Assembly: GCF_042685265.1 (NCBI RefSeq)
Contig: NZ_JBHUMX010000015.1
Source: Oceanobacillus_B kapialis
GTDB taxonomy: Bacteria; Bacillota; Bacilli; Bacillales; Amphibacillaceae
Strand: one strand, 5' to 3'
DNA: 22,890 bases
The translations under genes were made by a program, and so were the position numbers. Each line of letters begins with the position of its first letter. The stretch's first letter is position 1. This document shows positions 1-6,990 of the stretch, one piece after another. The notes under the pieces were generated by a model, which saw nothing but the letters and a program-made list of their open reading frames with translations, had not been told where the DNA came from and did not search any database.

Positions 1-85
1 ACCCCGCAGTGGTGCCTTTTCCACGAGGAGGCTGAGGCCGTGCCCGTGGAAAGCGGAGTGTTCTGCCGAAGCGGTGCTAAAGCAT
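1..85. repeat. Right edge of a GC-rich, hairpin-forming intergenic repeat (truncated by window)
   Basis: The first 80 or so bases are much richer in G and C than the AT-rich sequence that follows. They contain an 8-bp inverted repeat, TTTCCACG at 18-25 and CGTGGAAA at 45-52, around a GC-rich loop. No gene covers it. From memory, closely similar GC-rich intergenic blocks are dispersed in many Bacillaceae genomes, but this could not be checked here. The left part lies outside the window. Confidence 0.4.
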
Positions 86-137
86 ATTATTCGTATTTAA
101 GCATAGATGATTTAGTTACGTCCCAGCCTCTTTCTAT

Positions 138-377
138 CTATTTATTTGCAAAGAATTCTTCTGCTTTTTCAAGGAAGACTTCTTGCTCTGGTGTTATATC
201 GTATTCTTCCTCTATTGCATCTACTGGGCAGACGGCTTTACAAGCTCCACAATCAATACAAACATCTGGATCTATGTAAAACTGGTCTGGACCTTCTTCT
301 ATACAATCAACTGGACACACACTGACACATTCGGCTGCTTTCTCCGGTCCGCATGGATCCAATATGACAAATGCCAT
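138..377 (-). CDS. 7Fe-type (3Fe-4S/4Fe-4S) ferredoxin, 79 aa
   Basis: This is a small acidic cytosolic electron carrier. Cysteines C9, C17 and C21-P, then the block CIDCGACKAVCP (C40, C43, C46, C50), match the bacterial 7Fe ferredoxin pattern. There C9, C17 and C50 would hold a 3Fe-4S cluster, and C21, C40, C43 and C46 a 4Fe-4S cluster. C25 is an extra cysteine close to the first set. The acidic C-terminal tail (about residues 55-79) is common in Bacillaceae homologues. The start is supported by GGGAGGT a few bases upstream. The gene appears monocistronic, with a promoter at 424-451. The electron-transfer partner cannot be told from the neighbours, which are a zinc-finger protein and small conserved proteins. 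A purely 2x[4Fe-4S] form is less likely because the first cluster motif is not CxxCxxC. Confidence 0.9.
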   Translation of the reverse strand: MAFVILDPCGPEKAAECVSVCPVDCIEEGPDQFYIDPDVCIDCGACKAVCPVDAIEEEYDITPEQEVFLEKAEEFFANK

Positions 378-423
378 TTAGGTAACCTCCCTTATTACGT
401 AAAAGATAGCTTCTATCTCTTCT

Positions 424-451
424 ATTATGATACATGAGAGATCGATTGCAA
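424..451 (-). promoter_or_regulatory. Candidate sigma-A promoter of the ferredoxin gene
   Basis: Read on the minus strand there is TTGCAA (451-446), a 16-base spacer and CATAAT (429-424). It lies about 45 bases upstream of the ferredoxin start, between the two minus-strand genes. The leader carries a short inverted repeat, AGATAG and CTATCT, at 407-421. The assignment rests on consensus matching only. Confidence 0.4.
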
Positions 452-476
452 GTAAACAGCTTGCCGTAAATTCTTG

Positions 477-803
477 CTATTTTTCAAAATAGAGTTCGTA
501 ATGAAGGGCACATCCTGGGTTAAAGGCTGCCTTACAAGAAGGGCAAGCATAACCAGATTCTAAATAATCCGCAATACTAAGTTCTGTACCACAAGAACCA
601 CAGAGGATAGCTTTTTGGCCAAATTTTTCTCTTGGCCAGACTTCCCGTGTTCCACACCCGTGCTCCTCATGACATTGATAGCATGGAAAATATTCTCCGC
701 AGCAAAAAAATTTTATGGCAATTCGGTCCTTGGTTCCGTGATAATGCGCACAGCGAGTCTCCTTATCGACAGAGCCTTTTACCGTATATCCGTGAATATG
801 CAA
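477..803 (-). CDS. CHY zinc-finger protein, 108 aa, TTG start
   Basis: This is a cysteine- and histidine-rich small protein of the CHY zinc-finger family. The RCAHYH motif near the N-terminus is followed by CC, CYQCHEEHGC, CGSC and CPSC pairs, enough to bind about three zinc ions. Proteins of this kind are cytosolic and poorly characterised in bacteria; the yeast relative Hot13 acts in a redox relay. The start chosen is TTG at 803. A perfect AGGAGG (minus strand, 816-811) precedes it by 7 bases, and the product then begins at the family's usual HIHGYTVKG segment. An in-frame ATG 57 bases further upstream gives 127 aa, but it has no ribosome binding site and adds residues that do not look like family sequence. 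The gene is divergent from the DUF2188 gene at 888. Confidence 0.85.
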   Translation of the reverse strand: MHIHGYTVKGSVDKETRCAHYHGTKDRIAIKFFCCGEYFPCYQCHEEHGCGTREVWPREKFGQKAILCGSCGTELSIADYLESGYACPSCKAAFNPGCALHYELYFEK

Positions 804-887
804 ATTAAATCCTCCTACATTACATGTTTTACTTTCCCTATCTGTGGGAAAACCTTTCATATCATCATTATAAAGGAGTATGACAAA

Positions 888-1085
888 ATGAAGAAATATA
901 GTGTAGTACCAAACGTAGACGTTTCAGCATGGATTGTGAAACTAGAGGATGTGGCACCAGAAAACGAATATGCTGCTAAAGACGATGCCATTGCTGCAGC
1001 AGAGCAAATGGCAAAAGATAATTCACCAAGCATGGTAGAAATCATGGACAAAGAGCACAACGTGATAGAAGAAAAACGCTTCTAA
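888..1085 (+). CDS. DUF2188-family small protein, 65 aa
   Basis: This is a short soluble protein with the DUF2188 layout: an N-terminal strand (MKKYSVVP), an acidic and alanine-rich middle (DDAIAAAEQMAKDN), and a C-terminal strand containing a basic tail (EEKRF). The family has no known biochemical activity. The start is ATG at 888 because AAAGGAG (872-878) lies 9 bases upstream. The same frame stays open much further upstream, but that part overlaps the divergent CHY gene and has no ribosome binding site. The gene is followed by the YtxH-like gene after 65 bases, so the two may be co-transcribed up to the terminator at 1641-1670. Confidence 0.8.
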   Translation: MKKYSVVPNVDVSAWIVKLEDVAPENEYAAKDDAIAAAEQMAKDNSPSMVEIMDKEHNVIEEKRF

Positions 1086-1150
1086 TCGTTTACATTTTTG
1101 TAATAAGGGTACAAGTACAACAAATTTAATTAAGCTAGGAGAGATGAGAA

Positions 1151-1642
1151 ATGGACGCTTCAAAAAATAGTAAGGTTGGATTACTGGTAGGTGCTGGAGC
1201 TGTAGCAGGACTCTCCTTCATTCTACTGAACCCAAAAACAAGAAATAAGGTGAAAGATTCATCTAAGAATGCCAAGAATTCTGTTATGACGTATACCCAG
1301 AAAATTAAGGAAGATCCAAACGGGACAAAGCAATCCTTAATTGAAAATGCAAAACTGACTCTATCAAGTGCGCAGCAAGCACTCGAAAAAGTGCAAAATG
1401 TCTGGGCTAATGAGGGCCAGGAGATTAAACAATCAGCTAAAAATATCGTAGAGGATACGAAGGAACTTGGCGAGCATGCAAAAGATGCTCAAGAAGGAAT
1501 GAAAGATGCCAAGACGGACATTGACGAAGCCAGAAACACTGCAATGGAAGCTGGCAAAAAAGTTAAGGACGAGGCTAAATCTAGTAATTCCTCAACCACA
1601 ACGGATCATCATGTATTAGACGAGCCAGTTAATAAGATGTAA
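1151..1642 (+). CDS. YtxH-like membrane-anchored coiled-coil protein, 163 aa
   Basis: The N-terminus (residues about 8-28, rich in Gly, Val, Ala and Leu) is one membrane segment followed by NPKTRNKVKD, the typical YtxH-domain junction. The rest is a highly charged Lys/Glu/Ala helix (about 35-140) with a disordered Ser/Thr tail. Members of this family are general-stress-type proteins in Bacillus with no known enzyme activity; some resemble LEA-like proteins in composition. The ribosome binding site is AGGAG in the 15 bases before the ATG. A strong terminator follows within the stop codon region. Confidence 0.75.
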   Translation: MDASKNSKVGLLVGAGAVAGLSFILLNPKTRNKVKDSSKNAKNSVMTYTQKIKEDPNGTKQSLIENAKLTLSSAQQALEKVQNVWANEGQEIKQSAKNIVEDTKELGEHAKDAQEGMKDAKTDIDEARNTAMEAGKKVKDEAKSSNSSTTTDHHVLDEPVNKM

Positions 1643-1670
1643 AAAAAGCGCCTCCCCCGGCGCTTTTTTT
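1641..1670. terminator. Intrinsic terminator, probably bidirectional
   Basis: A 12-bp perfect stem, AAAAAAAGCGCC (1641-1652) and GGCGCTTTTTTT (1659-1670), encloses a 6-base C-rich loop. T-runs are available on both strands, so it can end the YtxH transcript and the convergent small membrane gene at 1708-1908. Confidence 0.9.
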
Positions 1671-1707
1671 ATGTTTGTGTCCCATTCGAAAGCCTTTATG
1701 ATCGAAT

Positions 1708-1908
1708 TTAGGACTCTTCTTTACTACTAAAAATTGCATAAGCAATAATCCCCACGAGAAACCCTATCGTTGCTCCTGCATTGAGACTTCCCCCCAAAGA
1801 GTCTGGCCAGAAAAACATCCCACTAATAATACCGATTATACATCCAATCATCATTCCCATTGGGATTAAGATCGCTACTAAGTCTTTGGACTCGAATGAC
1901 TTTTTCAT
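1708..1908 (-). CDS. Small two-helix membrane protein, 66 aa, unknown function
   Basis: I do not recognise this protein. After a short charged N-terminus (MKKSFESKD) it has two hydrophobic segments, about residues 10-31 (IPMGMMIGCIIGIISGMFF) and about 40-60 (AGATIGFLVGIIAYAIF), joined by a short polar turn and ending in a charged tail. The glycine spacing is glycine-zipper-like. The start is ATG at 1908, with GGAG (minus strand, 1920-1917) 8 bases before it. An ATG 33 bases further upstream lacks a ribosome binding site. The gene is convergent with the YtxH gene across a shared terminator. Confidence 0.65.
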   Translation of the reverse strand: MKKSFESKDLVAILIPMGMMIGCIIGIISGMFFWPDSLGGSLNAGATIGFLVGIIAYAIFSSKEES

Positions 1909-2049
1909 CTCCAACACTCCTTTATAGGATATTTTTATCACTTTTGCAAATTCCGCTCGCTAAATCTCCTATTCTCTTATTACTGTTAGTATGTTACAAA
2001 GAACAGAAAGTTTCAACAACTCAACCACTATTTAAATAATCTTAGTCAG

Positions 2050-2088
2050 AAAAAGCCTAACCCCATTTAACTTGGGATTAGACCTTTT
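2050..2088 (-). terminator. Intrinsic terminator of topB
   Basis: On the minus strand, AAAGGTCTAATCCCA pairs (with some G-U pairs) with TGGGGTTAGGCTTTTT across a short AGTTAAA-like loop and ends in a T-run. It lies about 30 bases after the topB stop codon. Confidence 0.8.
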
Positions 2089-2119
2089 AAAAGTTTCATA
2101 TTTACAGCTCGCTACTAAA

Positions 2120-4291
2120 TTATTTCTTCAACTTAGCCAATTGCTCTGCCAATGCATTGTTGGAGAACCCTTCGTCCTGCTTTTTCAAATACTTGTTAAC
2201 TTCTTTTTTCGAGACATTATGCTTTTTCTCACGTTGTTTCCGTTCATTAAAGGTAGACAGTTTCTCACGATGTCCACATTTACACATAAACATCTGCCCT
2301 TCTCCTTGACCACGGAGCTCTAGGCGTTTATGACATTTTGGACAGCGGGCATTTGTCTGTTTGGCGATGTTTTTCTTATGGCCACAGGAGCGATCCTGAC
2401 AGACGAGCATTTTGCCGTGCTTATTTTTAATTTCCAGCATCAATTTTCCACAGTCCGGGCATTTGGTGCCTGTCATATTATCATGCTTGAATGTTTCCTC
2501 ACTGCCTTTGATTTGCTGCACGACATTTCTGGCATAATCCTTCATTTCCGCGATAAACTTGTTTTTATTTAGCTTACCATCTGCTATGCGACCAAGCTTT
2601 TGTTCCCATTCTGCTGTTAAGGCAGGAGATTTTAAATCTTCTGGGACAAGATCAAGCAGTTGGCGTCCTTTTGATGTGATGAAAATATGCTTGCCTTTCA
2701 TCTCCATATACATGCCGTTAAACAGTTTTTCGATAATGTCGGCGCGGGTGGCAACTGTACCAAGGCCACCTGTTTCATTAATCGTGCCAGCAAGATGTTT
2801 TTCATCTGGCTGCATGTAGCGAACAGGATTTTCCATTGCTTGCAGGAGCGCACCTTCTGTAAAACGCTCTGGTGGCTTTGTCTCTCCTTGTGTACGGGTT
2901 AACTGCAGGTTAGAGAAGGTATCCCCTTTTTCGACTGCAGGTAATTTTTCTTCATCCTGGCTGTCGTCATCGTCAAAGCGATTATTATAGACCTCTTTCC
3001 AGCCCTGTTTCTTCACTGTTTTTCCTTTTGCGGAGAACTTTTCGCCATCTATTGTTGCCACTAAGGTTACTTGTTCATATTCAAACGGATCTGACAAAAC
3101 AGCTAAAAAGCGCTTCACGACAAGGTCATAAATCTTCCGTTCCTTATCATCAAGATCTGCCAGGATGACATGCTGTTCTGTCGGGATAATCGCATGGTGA
3201 TCGGAAACTTTTTCGTTATTCACAACAGATTTAGGTAGCTTAAATTGCTTGTTTTGCAGCTTGCCTGCCACTTTTGCGTACTGGTCAACTCCACATGCTT
3301 TGACACGATCCTTCAGGGTAGGCACGATATCTGTAGAGATATACCGGGAATCTGTACGCGGATAGGTTAGCACCTTATGTTGTTCATATAAGCGCTGCAT
3401 TAAGGACAAAGTCTGCTTCCCGGAAAAGCCGAAGATGCGGTTAGCATCCCGTTGTAATTCAGTTAAATCATATAGCTGTGGTGCATGCTTTTTCTTATAC
3501 ACTTTATCTACCTGGGTGATTTTAGCGAATTTTCCTTTTAAACGCTGATATAAAGCGTCTGCTTTTTCCTTGGAAAAGATCCGCGTATTATTTTTTTCAT
3601 CCTGCCAGGTAAGCTTAAAACCTTTTGCAGTTTTTGCTGTAAGTCCATAAAAGCTGCGTGGCTTAAAGGCTTTAATTTCTTCTTCTCTTGCTTCAATCAT
3701 CGCAAGAGTTGGCGTCTGCACACGTCCACTGGAGAGCTGTGCATTGAATTTTGTTGTTAAAGCACGTGTCGCATTGAGCCCGACATACCAGTCTGCCTCA
3801 GAACGAGCTACGGCAGCGTGGTAGAGATTTTCAAATTTTCCACCAGGCTTGAGTTGGTTAAACCCATCACGAATTGCTTTATCGGTTACAGAAGAGATCC
3901 ATAGTCGTTTCACCGGCTTGGTATTTCGTGCTTTTTCCAAAATCCAGCGTGCTACAAGCTCTCCTTCACGTCCTGCATCTGTTGCGATAACCACGTCAGA
4001 TACGTCTTTGCGATTAAGAACCGATTTTACCGCATTAAATTGCTTGCCCGTTTTTTTCATTACTACAAGCTTGAGTTGCTTTGGTAGCATCGGCAGGTCA
4101 TCAAGCTTCCAAGTTTTGTATTTATCATCATAAACCTCAGGGTCTGCTAATGTTACCAGGTGCCCTAACGCCCATGTCACAATATATTTTGAGCCTTCCA
4201 AAAAGCCATTGCCTTTTTTATTGCAATTTAATACACGTGCAATGTCTCTGCCAACGGAAGGTTTTTCTGCTAGTACAACGGTTTTACTCAT
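2120..4291 (-). CDS. topB: DNA topoisomerase III (type IA), 723 aa
   Basis: This is an ATP-independent type IA topoisomerase that passes one DNA strand through another and resolves recombination and replication intermediates in the cytoplasm. The N-terminal Toprim domain starts with VLAEKPSVGRDIARVL and contains TDAGREGE (D105 to E111) for Mg binding. SSGRVQTPTLAM (about 187-198) and LTYPRTDSRY with catalytic Tyr310 identify the cleavage domain. Near the C-terminus two zinc-ribbon-like Cys pairs sets occur (C611, C614, C631, C636 and C650, C653, C670, C672), then a basic tail. Length and C-terminal zinc fingers match Bacillus TopB rather than TopA. The start ATG has GAGGA about 9 bases upstream. 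It appears to be a single-gene unit with its own terminator and is divergent from ytaF. Confidence 0.97.
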   Translation of the reverse strand: MSKTVVLAEKPSVGRDIARVLNCNKKGNGFLEGSKYIVTWALGHLVTLADPEVYDDKYKTWKLDDLPMLPKQLKLVVMKKTGKQFNAVKSVLNRKDVSDVVIATDAGREGELVARWILEKARNTKPVKRLWISSVTDKAIRDGFNQLKPGGKFENLYHAAVARSEADWYVGLNATRALTTKFNAQLSSGRVQTPTLAMIEAREEEIKAFKPRSFYGLTAKTAKGFKLTWQDEKNNTRIFSKEKADALYQRLKGKFAKITQVDKVYKKKHAPQLYDLTELQRDANRIFGFSGKQTLSLMQRLYEQHKVLTYPRTDSRYISTDIVPTLKDRVKACGVDQYAKVAGKLQNKQFKLPKSVVNNEKVSDHHAIIPTEQHVILADLDDKERKIYDLVVKRFLAVLSDPFEYEQVTLVATIDGEKFSAKGKTVKKQGWKEVYNNRFDDDDSQDEEKLPAVEKGDTFSNLQLTRTQGETKPPERFTEGALLQAMENPVRYMQPDEKHLAGTINETGGLGTVATRADIIEKLFNGMYMEMKGKHIFITSKGRQLLDLVPEDLKSPALTAEWEQKLGRIADGKLNKNKFIAEMKDYARNVVQQIKGSEETFKHDNMTGTKCPDCGKLMLEIKNKHGKMLVCQDRSCGHKKNIAKQTNARCPKCHKRLELRGQGEGQMFMCKCGHREKLSTFNERKQREKKHNVSKKEVNKYLKKQDEGFSNNALAEQLAKLKK

Positions 4292-4438
4292 TCTTAAAAT
4301 CCTCTCTTTTGGTTAAAACCACACTCTCTACTTTACCATAGAATTGGCATTTCTTGCAGAAGCGGCTCCTTACAAGCACAGAGTCTTAGCGAACCCCATA
4401 AGCTATAGTTACAACGAACGTGTAAAGGAATTGGTCGT

Positions 4439-5041
4439 ATGCTTTTCTATACTGGATTATTGCTTTTAGTAATTGCTGTAAGTCTTGACGGGTTTGGGGT
4501 TGGGGTAACGTATGGGATGCGAAAAATTCATGTGCCGCTAATAGCACTTTGTATTATCATGGTTTGCTCTGGGGGAATCGTATTACTGGCGATGACAATT
4601 GGAACGGGGATCACCTCTCTCTTATCACCAGATATAACTAGGTTTATCGGTGGAGGAATATTAATCGCAATTGGATCACTTACCTTTTATAATAACGTGC
4701 GTTCCGGTAAGGCTAATGAAGAAACTAGCAACGTGATCACCACAGTATTAACAGATCCGAATAAAGCTGACTTAGACAAATCTGGAAATATCTCATCACC
4801 TGAAGCAATATTATTAGGAGCAGCTCTCGCGCTGGACGCATTTGGGGCAGGGATCGGTGCCTCTATGCTCGGCTATCCACCCTTATTCACCGCGGTTCTT
4901 GTCGCATGTATGAGTGGAATCTTTCTGTTTAGCGGAATTAAGCTTGGAATTTTATTAGCAAAACATAAGCAAATGCAGCAGATGTCTCTTTTGCCATCCG
5001 TTCTGCTGATTACGATTGGGGTATGTAATATTATTTTATAA
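4439..5041 (+). CDS. ytaF: YtaF-like sporulation membrane protein (MntP superfamily), 200 aa
   Basis: This is a polytopic inner-membrane protein with about six hydrophobic segments. Two homologous halves are visible: VSLDGFGVGVTYGMRK near residues 14-29, and ALALDAFGAGIGASMLG near residues 131-147. Each half carries the Asp and glycine signature typical of the MntP/YtaF superfamily. A hydrophilic loop (about 88-120, DPNKADLDKSGNISSPEA) separates the halves, as in B. subtilis YtaF. MntP proteins export Mn; YtaF is linked to sporulation in Bacillus, with no proven substrate. The start is ATG 4439 after AAAGGA. The gene stands alone, divergent from topB, and ends at the terminator at 5061-5094. 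Confidence 0.88.
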   Translation: MLFYTGLLLLVIAVSLDGFGVGVTYGMRKIHVPLIALCIIMVCSGGIVLLAMTIGTGITSLLSPDITRFIGGGILIAIGSLTFYNNVRSGKANEETSNVITTVLTDPNKADLDKSGNISSPEAILLGAALALDAFGAGIGASMLGYPPLFTAVLVACMSGIFLFSGIKLGILLAKHKQMQQMSLLPSVLLITIGVCNIIL

Positions 5042-5060
5042 GGGAATTATTTTTAACAAA

Positions 5061-5094
5061 GAAATCCCGAACGCTAAAATTTGCGCTCGGGATT
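5061..5094. terminator. Intrinsic terminator between convergent units
   Basis: GAAATCCCGAACGC (5061-5074) pairs with GCGCTCGGGATTTC (5081-5094), giving a 14-bp stem with one mismatch and an 8-base loop. It follows ytaF on the plus strand and the AEC permease plus small peptide gene on the minus strand. Confidence 0.85.
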
Positions 5095-5105
5095 TCTCTT
5101 TATTA

Positions 5106-5183
5106 CTACAATAGCGAAATGATCCAGCCTATCACGACGATCAAACCAATAATCATTAAAATTGTGCGAATCATACATTTCAT
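5106..5183 (-). CDS. Candidate 25-residue single-helix membrane peptide
   Basis: This is a very short frame in the gap between the AEC permease and its terminator. It starts MKCMIRT and continues as one hydrophobic helix (ILMIIGLIVVIGWIISLL) to a TAG stop, so it is a basic head followed by a single membrane segment. A ribosome binding site, AAAGGA, lies about 5 bases before the ATG. It is 52 bases downstream of the permease stop on the same strand and just before the shared terminator, so it would be co-transcribed. This layout is what a real small membrane protein looks like, but 25 residues is too short to be certain. No function is proposed. Confidence 0.45.
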   Translation of the reverse strand: MKCMIRTILMIIGLIVVIGWIISLL

Positions 5184-5235
5184 CCTTTCAGCGTCTTCTA
5201 CCTTTAGCTTACCCGGTGTTGACCGCTAAGAAACA

Positions 5236-6132
5236 TTACGAAACGATGTTCAGCAGTAATGTGATTGTTACAATACTGACTAATGTGGAGGCAAAGGTGA
5301 TACTCGATACAAGTTCAGGCTCTGTATCAAACTCAATGGCATACATCGTAGTTGTCGCCGCTGTTGGCATTGCTGAAATAATGATTAGCACAGAAGCAAT
5401 AATTGGATCAACATCTACGATCGCTACAAAGCCAAAGGCAATCAGTGGGGCCACGACCATTTTTAACGTAACAGCCGATGCTAACACCTGCCAATTCAAA
5501 TTGAGACCTGTAATAGAAGCAAGTTGCATCCCTAATATAATCATCATGACAGGAATCGCAGCATCCCCTACCATGGACAGGCTTGAATGCACCGCCTCTG
5601 GTACAGGCAGGCTAAATTGCTGAAAGATAATTGCCAGAATAGCAGCATAGGTCGTTGGCATTCTCATAATATTTATGAACGCCCGCTTCATCCCACCCTT
5701 GCTTCTGGAAGCATAATAAATACCAAAGAAATTATTTTGCAAAGATTGTACCACCATGATAAAAATCGCATATGGTACTGCCTCCTGCCCTATGCTAAAG
5801 AGCACCACAGGCAAGCCGTAATTCCCCGAATTCATAAAACCCGTCGCTAAGATCGACGCACTTTCCACAGAACGAGACCATTTAAATACTCGCGCTAAAA
5901 TCATATTTAGAAATACCATTGCGTAAAACAAAACAAATATATAAATAAAAATAACTAAGAATTCATGATCAAATGTTGCATCATATAAAGAAACAAAAAC
6001 AAGTGCTGGTGCCAAGATATACAATGACACAGCAGAGACCGACTTCACATCAAGCAGCCGAATCCTCTGTAATACGTATCCCGCAGCAAAAATAACCATA
6101 ATCGGCAGAATAACATTTAAAAATAAACTCAT
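5236..6132 (-). CDS. AEC-family (auxin efflux carrier type) permease, 298 aa
   Basis: This is a membrane carrier of the bacterial AEC family, which includes exporters or exchangers of malate, malonate and similar organic acids. About ten hydrophobic segments are arranged as two halves of five. Typical signatures are GFMNSGNYGLPVVLF (about 100-115, the NYGLP crossover helix motif) and, near the C-terminus, SAMPTAATTTMYAIEF, which is the second crossover region. The start used is ATG at 6132 (MSLFLNVILPI), which gives the usual short N-terminus going straight into helix 1. An ATG 18 bases upstream lies within the GGGGATG that serves as ribosome binding site. No substrate can be assigned from neighbours. 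A candidate 25-aa peptide gene follows it. Confidence 0.88.
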   Translation of the reverse strand: MSLFLNVILPIMVIFAAGYVLQRIRLLDVKSVSAVSLYILAPALVFVSLYDATFDHEFLVIFIYIFVLFYAMVFLNMILARVFKWSRSVESASILATGFMNSGNYGLPVVLFSIGQEAVPYAIFIMVVQSLQNNFFGIYYASRSKGGMKRAFINIMRMPTTYAAILAIIFQQFSLPVPEAVHSSLSMVGDAAIPVMMIILGMQLASITGLNLNWQVLASAVTLKMVVAPLIAFGFVAIVDVDPIIASVLIIISAMPTAATTTMYAIEFDTEPELVSSITFASTLVSIVTITLLLNIVS

Positions 6133-6260
6133 GATGACATCCCCATTCACATTATTAACATGTTTTCTAGTCTACCATATTTAGCTTGGATGATTGGAGA
6201 GGAATTTGTATTGGTTGGGGAGGTTTTTTTGGGGAGGGAGTTTTGGTTTGTGAGGGGGTG

Positions 6261-6470
6261 GTTTCACTTTTGTGTGTTCACGATCCACTTTGGAATGCTG
6301 TCGATTCACTTTAAGGCGTTCACGATTCACTTTGGAATGCTGTCGATTCACTTTAAGGCGTTCACGATTCACTTTGGAATGCTGTCGATTCACTTTAAGG
6401 CGTTCATGATCCACTTTGGAATGTTGTCGATTCACTTTAAGGCGTTCACGATTCACTTTGCATGTTTGCC
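6261..6470. repeat. Tract A: ten tandem 21-bp units with a 42-bp higher-order period
   Basis: Ten consecutive units are each exactly 21 bp: 6261, 6282, 6303, 6324, 6345, 6366, 6387, 6408, 6429 and 6450. Each begins with the core GATTCACTTT (variants GATCCACTTT and GTTTCACTTT). The other 11 bases alternate between AAGGCGTTCAC and GGAATGCTGTC, so a 42-bp pair repeats. The tract sits between the divergent 5' ends of the AEC permease and the GntR-ABC operon. The left flank (6218-6260) is G-rich and the right flank (6484-6535) C-rich. Both strands stay open in one frame only because 21 is divisible by three. There is no ribosome binding site, so I treat it as non-coding. Confidence 0.95.
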
Positions 6471-6540
6471 CGTTCTTTTTCCTCAGCCCCATACCCCCGC
6501 TTTTCCCCTCCCCCTAAATTGCTGCATCTCCCCCTGATGT

Positions 6541-6588
6541 TTGACAAAACAACAAAACGTGTATATATTGTATATAATGTATATATAC
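6541..6588 (+). promoter_or_regulatory. Promoter and AT-rich palindromic operator of the GntR-ABC operon
   Basis: TTGACA at 6541-6546, a 17-base spacer and TATATT at 6564-6569 form a sigma-A-type promoter; TATAAT at 6573-6578 is an alternative -10. A 28-base imperfect palindrome spans 6561-6588, with perfect arms GTATATAT (6561-6568) and ATATATAC (6581-6588). It covers the -10, so bound repressor would block RNA polymerase. The first gene encodes a GntR/YtrA-type protein, the likely ligand of this site (inference). Confidence 0.7.
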
Positions 6589-6611
6589 AATTATAAAAAT
6601 GAGGTTTTCAT

Positions 6612-6986
6612 ATGAACATTTTAATTTCTAGTTCTAGTAAGGAGCCGTTGTTCCAGCAAATTAAGGAACAGATTAAGCAGCATATTTTTTCGGGTGAATT
6701 AAAGGAGGGTGACGCACTTCCCTCTATGCGCGCGCTTGCTAAGGATTTAAAGGTGAGTGTTATTACAACGAAGCGGGCATATGAGGATCTGGAGAATGAG
6801 GGTTATCTCGTTTCCTCCGTTGGAAAAGGTACCTTTGTTGCCGGGCAGCAGCCACATGTTTTAAAAGAATGGCAAGTGCGCGAACTGGAAAATGAATTGG
6901 AAAAAATCGTACAAGAAGGAAAACGACTTGGTCTATCAAAGGCTGACTTAATTGAACTGTTGGAGATTTATTATGAAGGAGAGTAG
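6612..6986 (+). CDS. GntR-family (YtrA subfamily) transcriptional regulator, 124 aa
   Basis: The N-terminal winged helix (about residues 10-78) has the GntR signature: PLFQQIKEQIKQHIFSGEL, then GDALPSMRALAKDL, then the recognition helix region SVITTKRAYEDLENEGYL and wing GKGTFVA. The C-terminal part is only about 45 residues and helical, which is the short YtrA type without a large ligand domain. This type of regulator usually represses an adjacent ABC exporter operon, often induced by cell-wall-active compounds. The gene is first in the operon, 4 bases before the ATPase gene, and its promoter carries a palindrome over the -10. The start has GAGGT about 7 bases upstream. Confidence 0.93.
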   Translation: MNILISSSSKEPLFQQIKEQIKQHIFSGELKEGDALPSMRALAKDLKVSVITTKRAYEDLENEGYLVSSVGKGTFVAGQQPHVLKEWQVRELENELEKIVQEGKRLGLSKADLIELLEIYYEGE

Positions 6987-6990
6987 GGTC

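Noticed and set aside
6160..6537. Overlapping plus- and minus-strand frames over tract A (IHFGMLS and KVNRQHS repeats)
   Set aside because: Same cause: 21-bp units stay open on both strands. There is no ribosome binding site, and both frames overlap promoter-type sequence.
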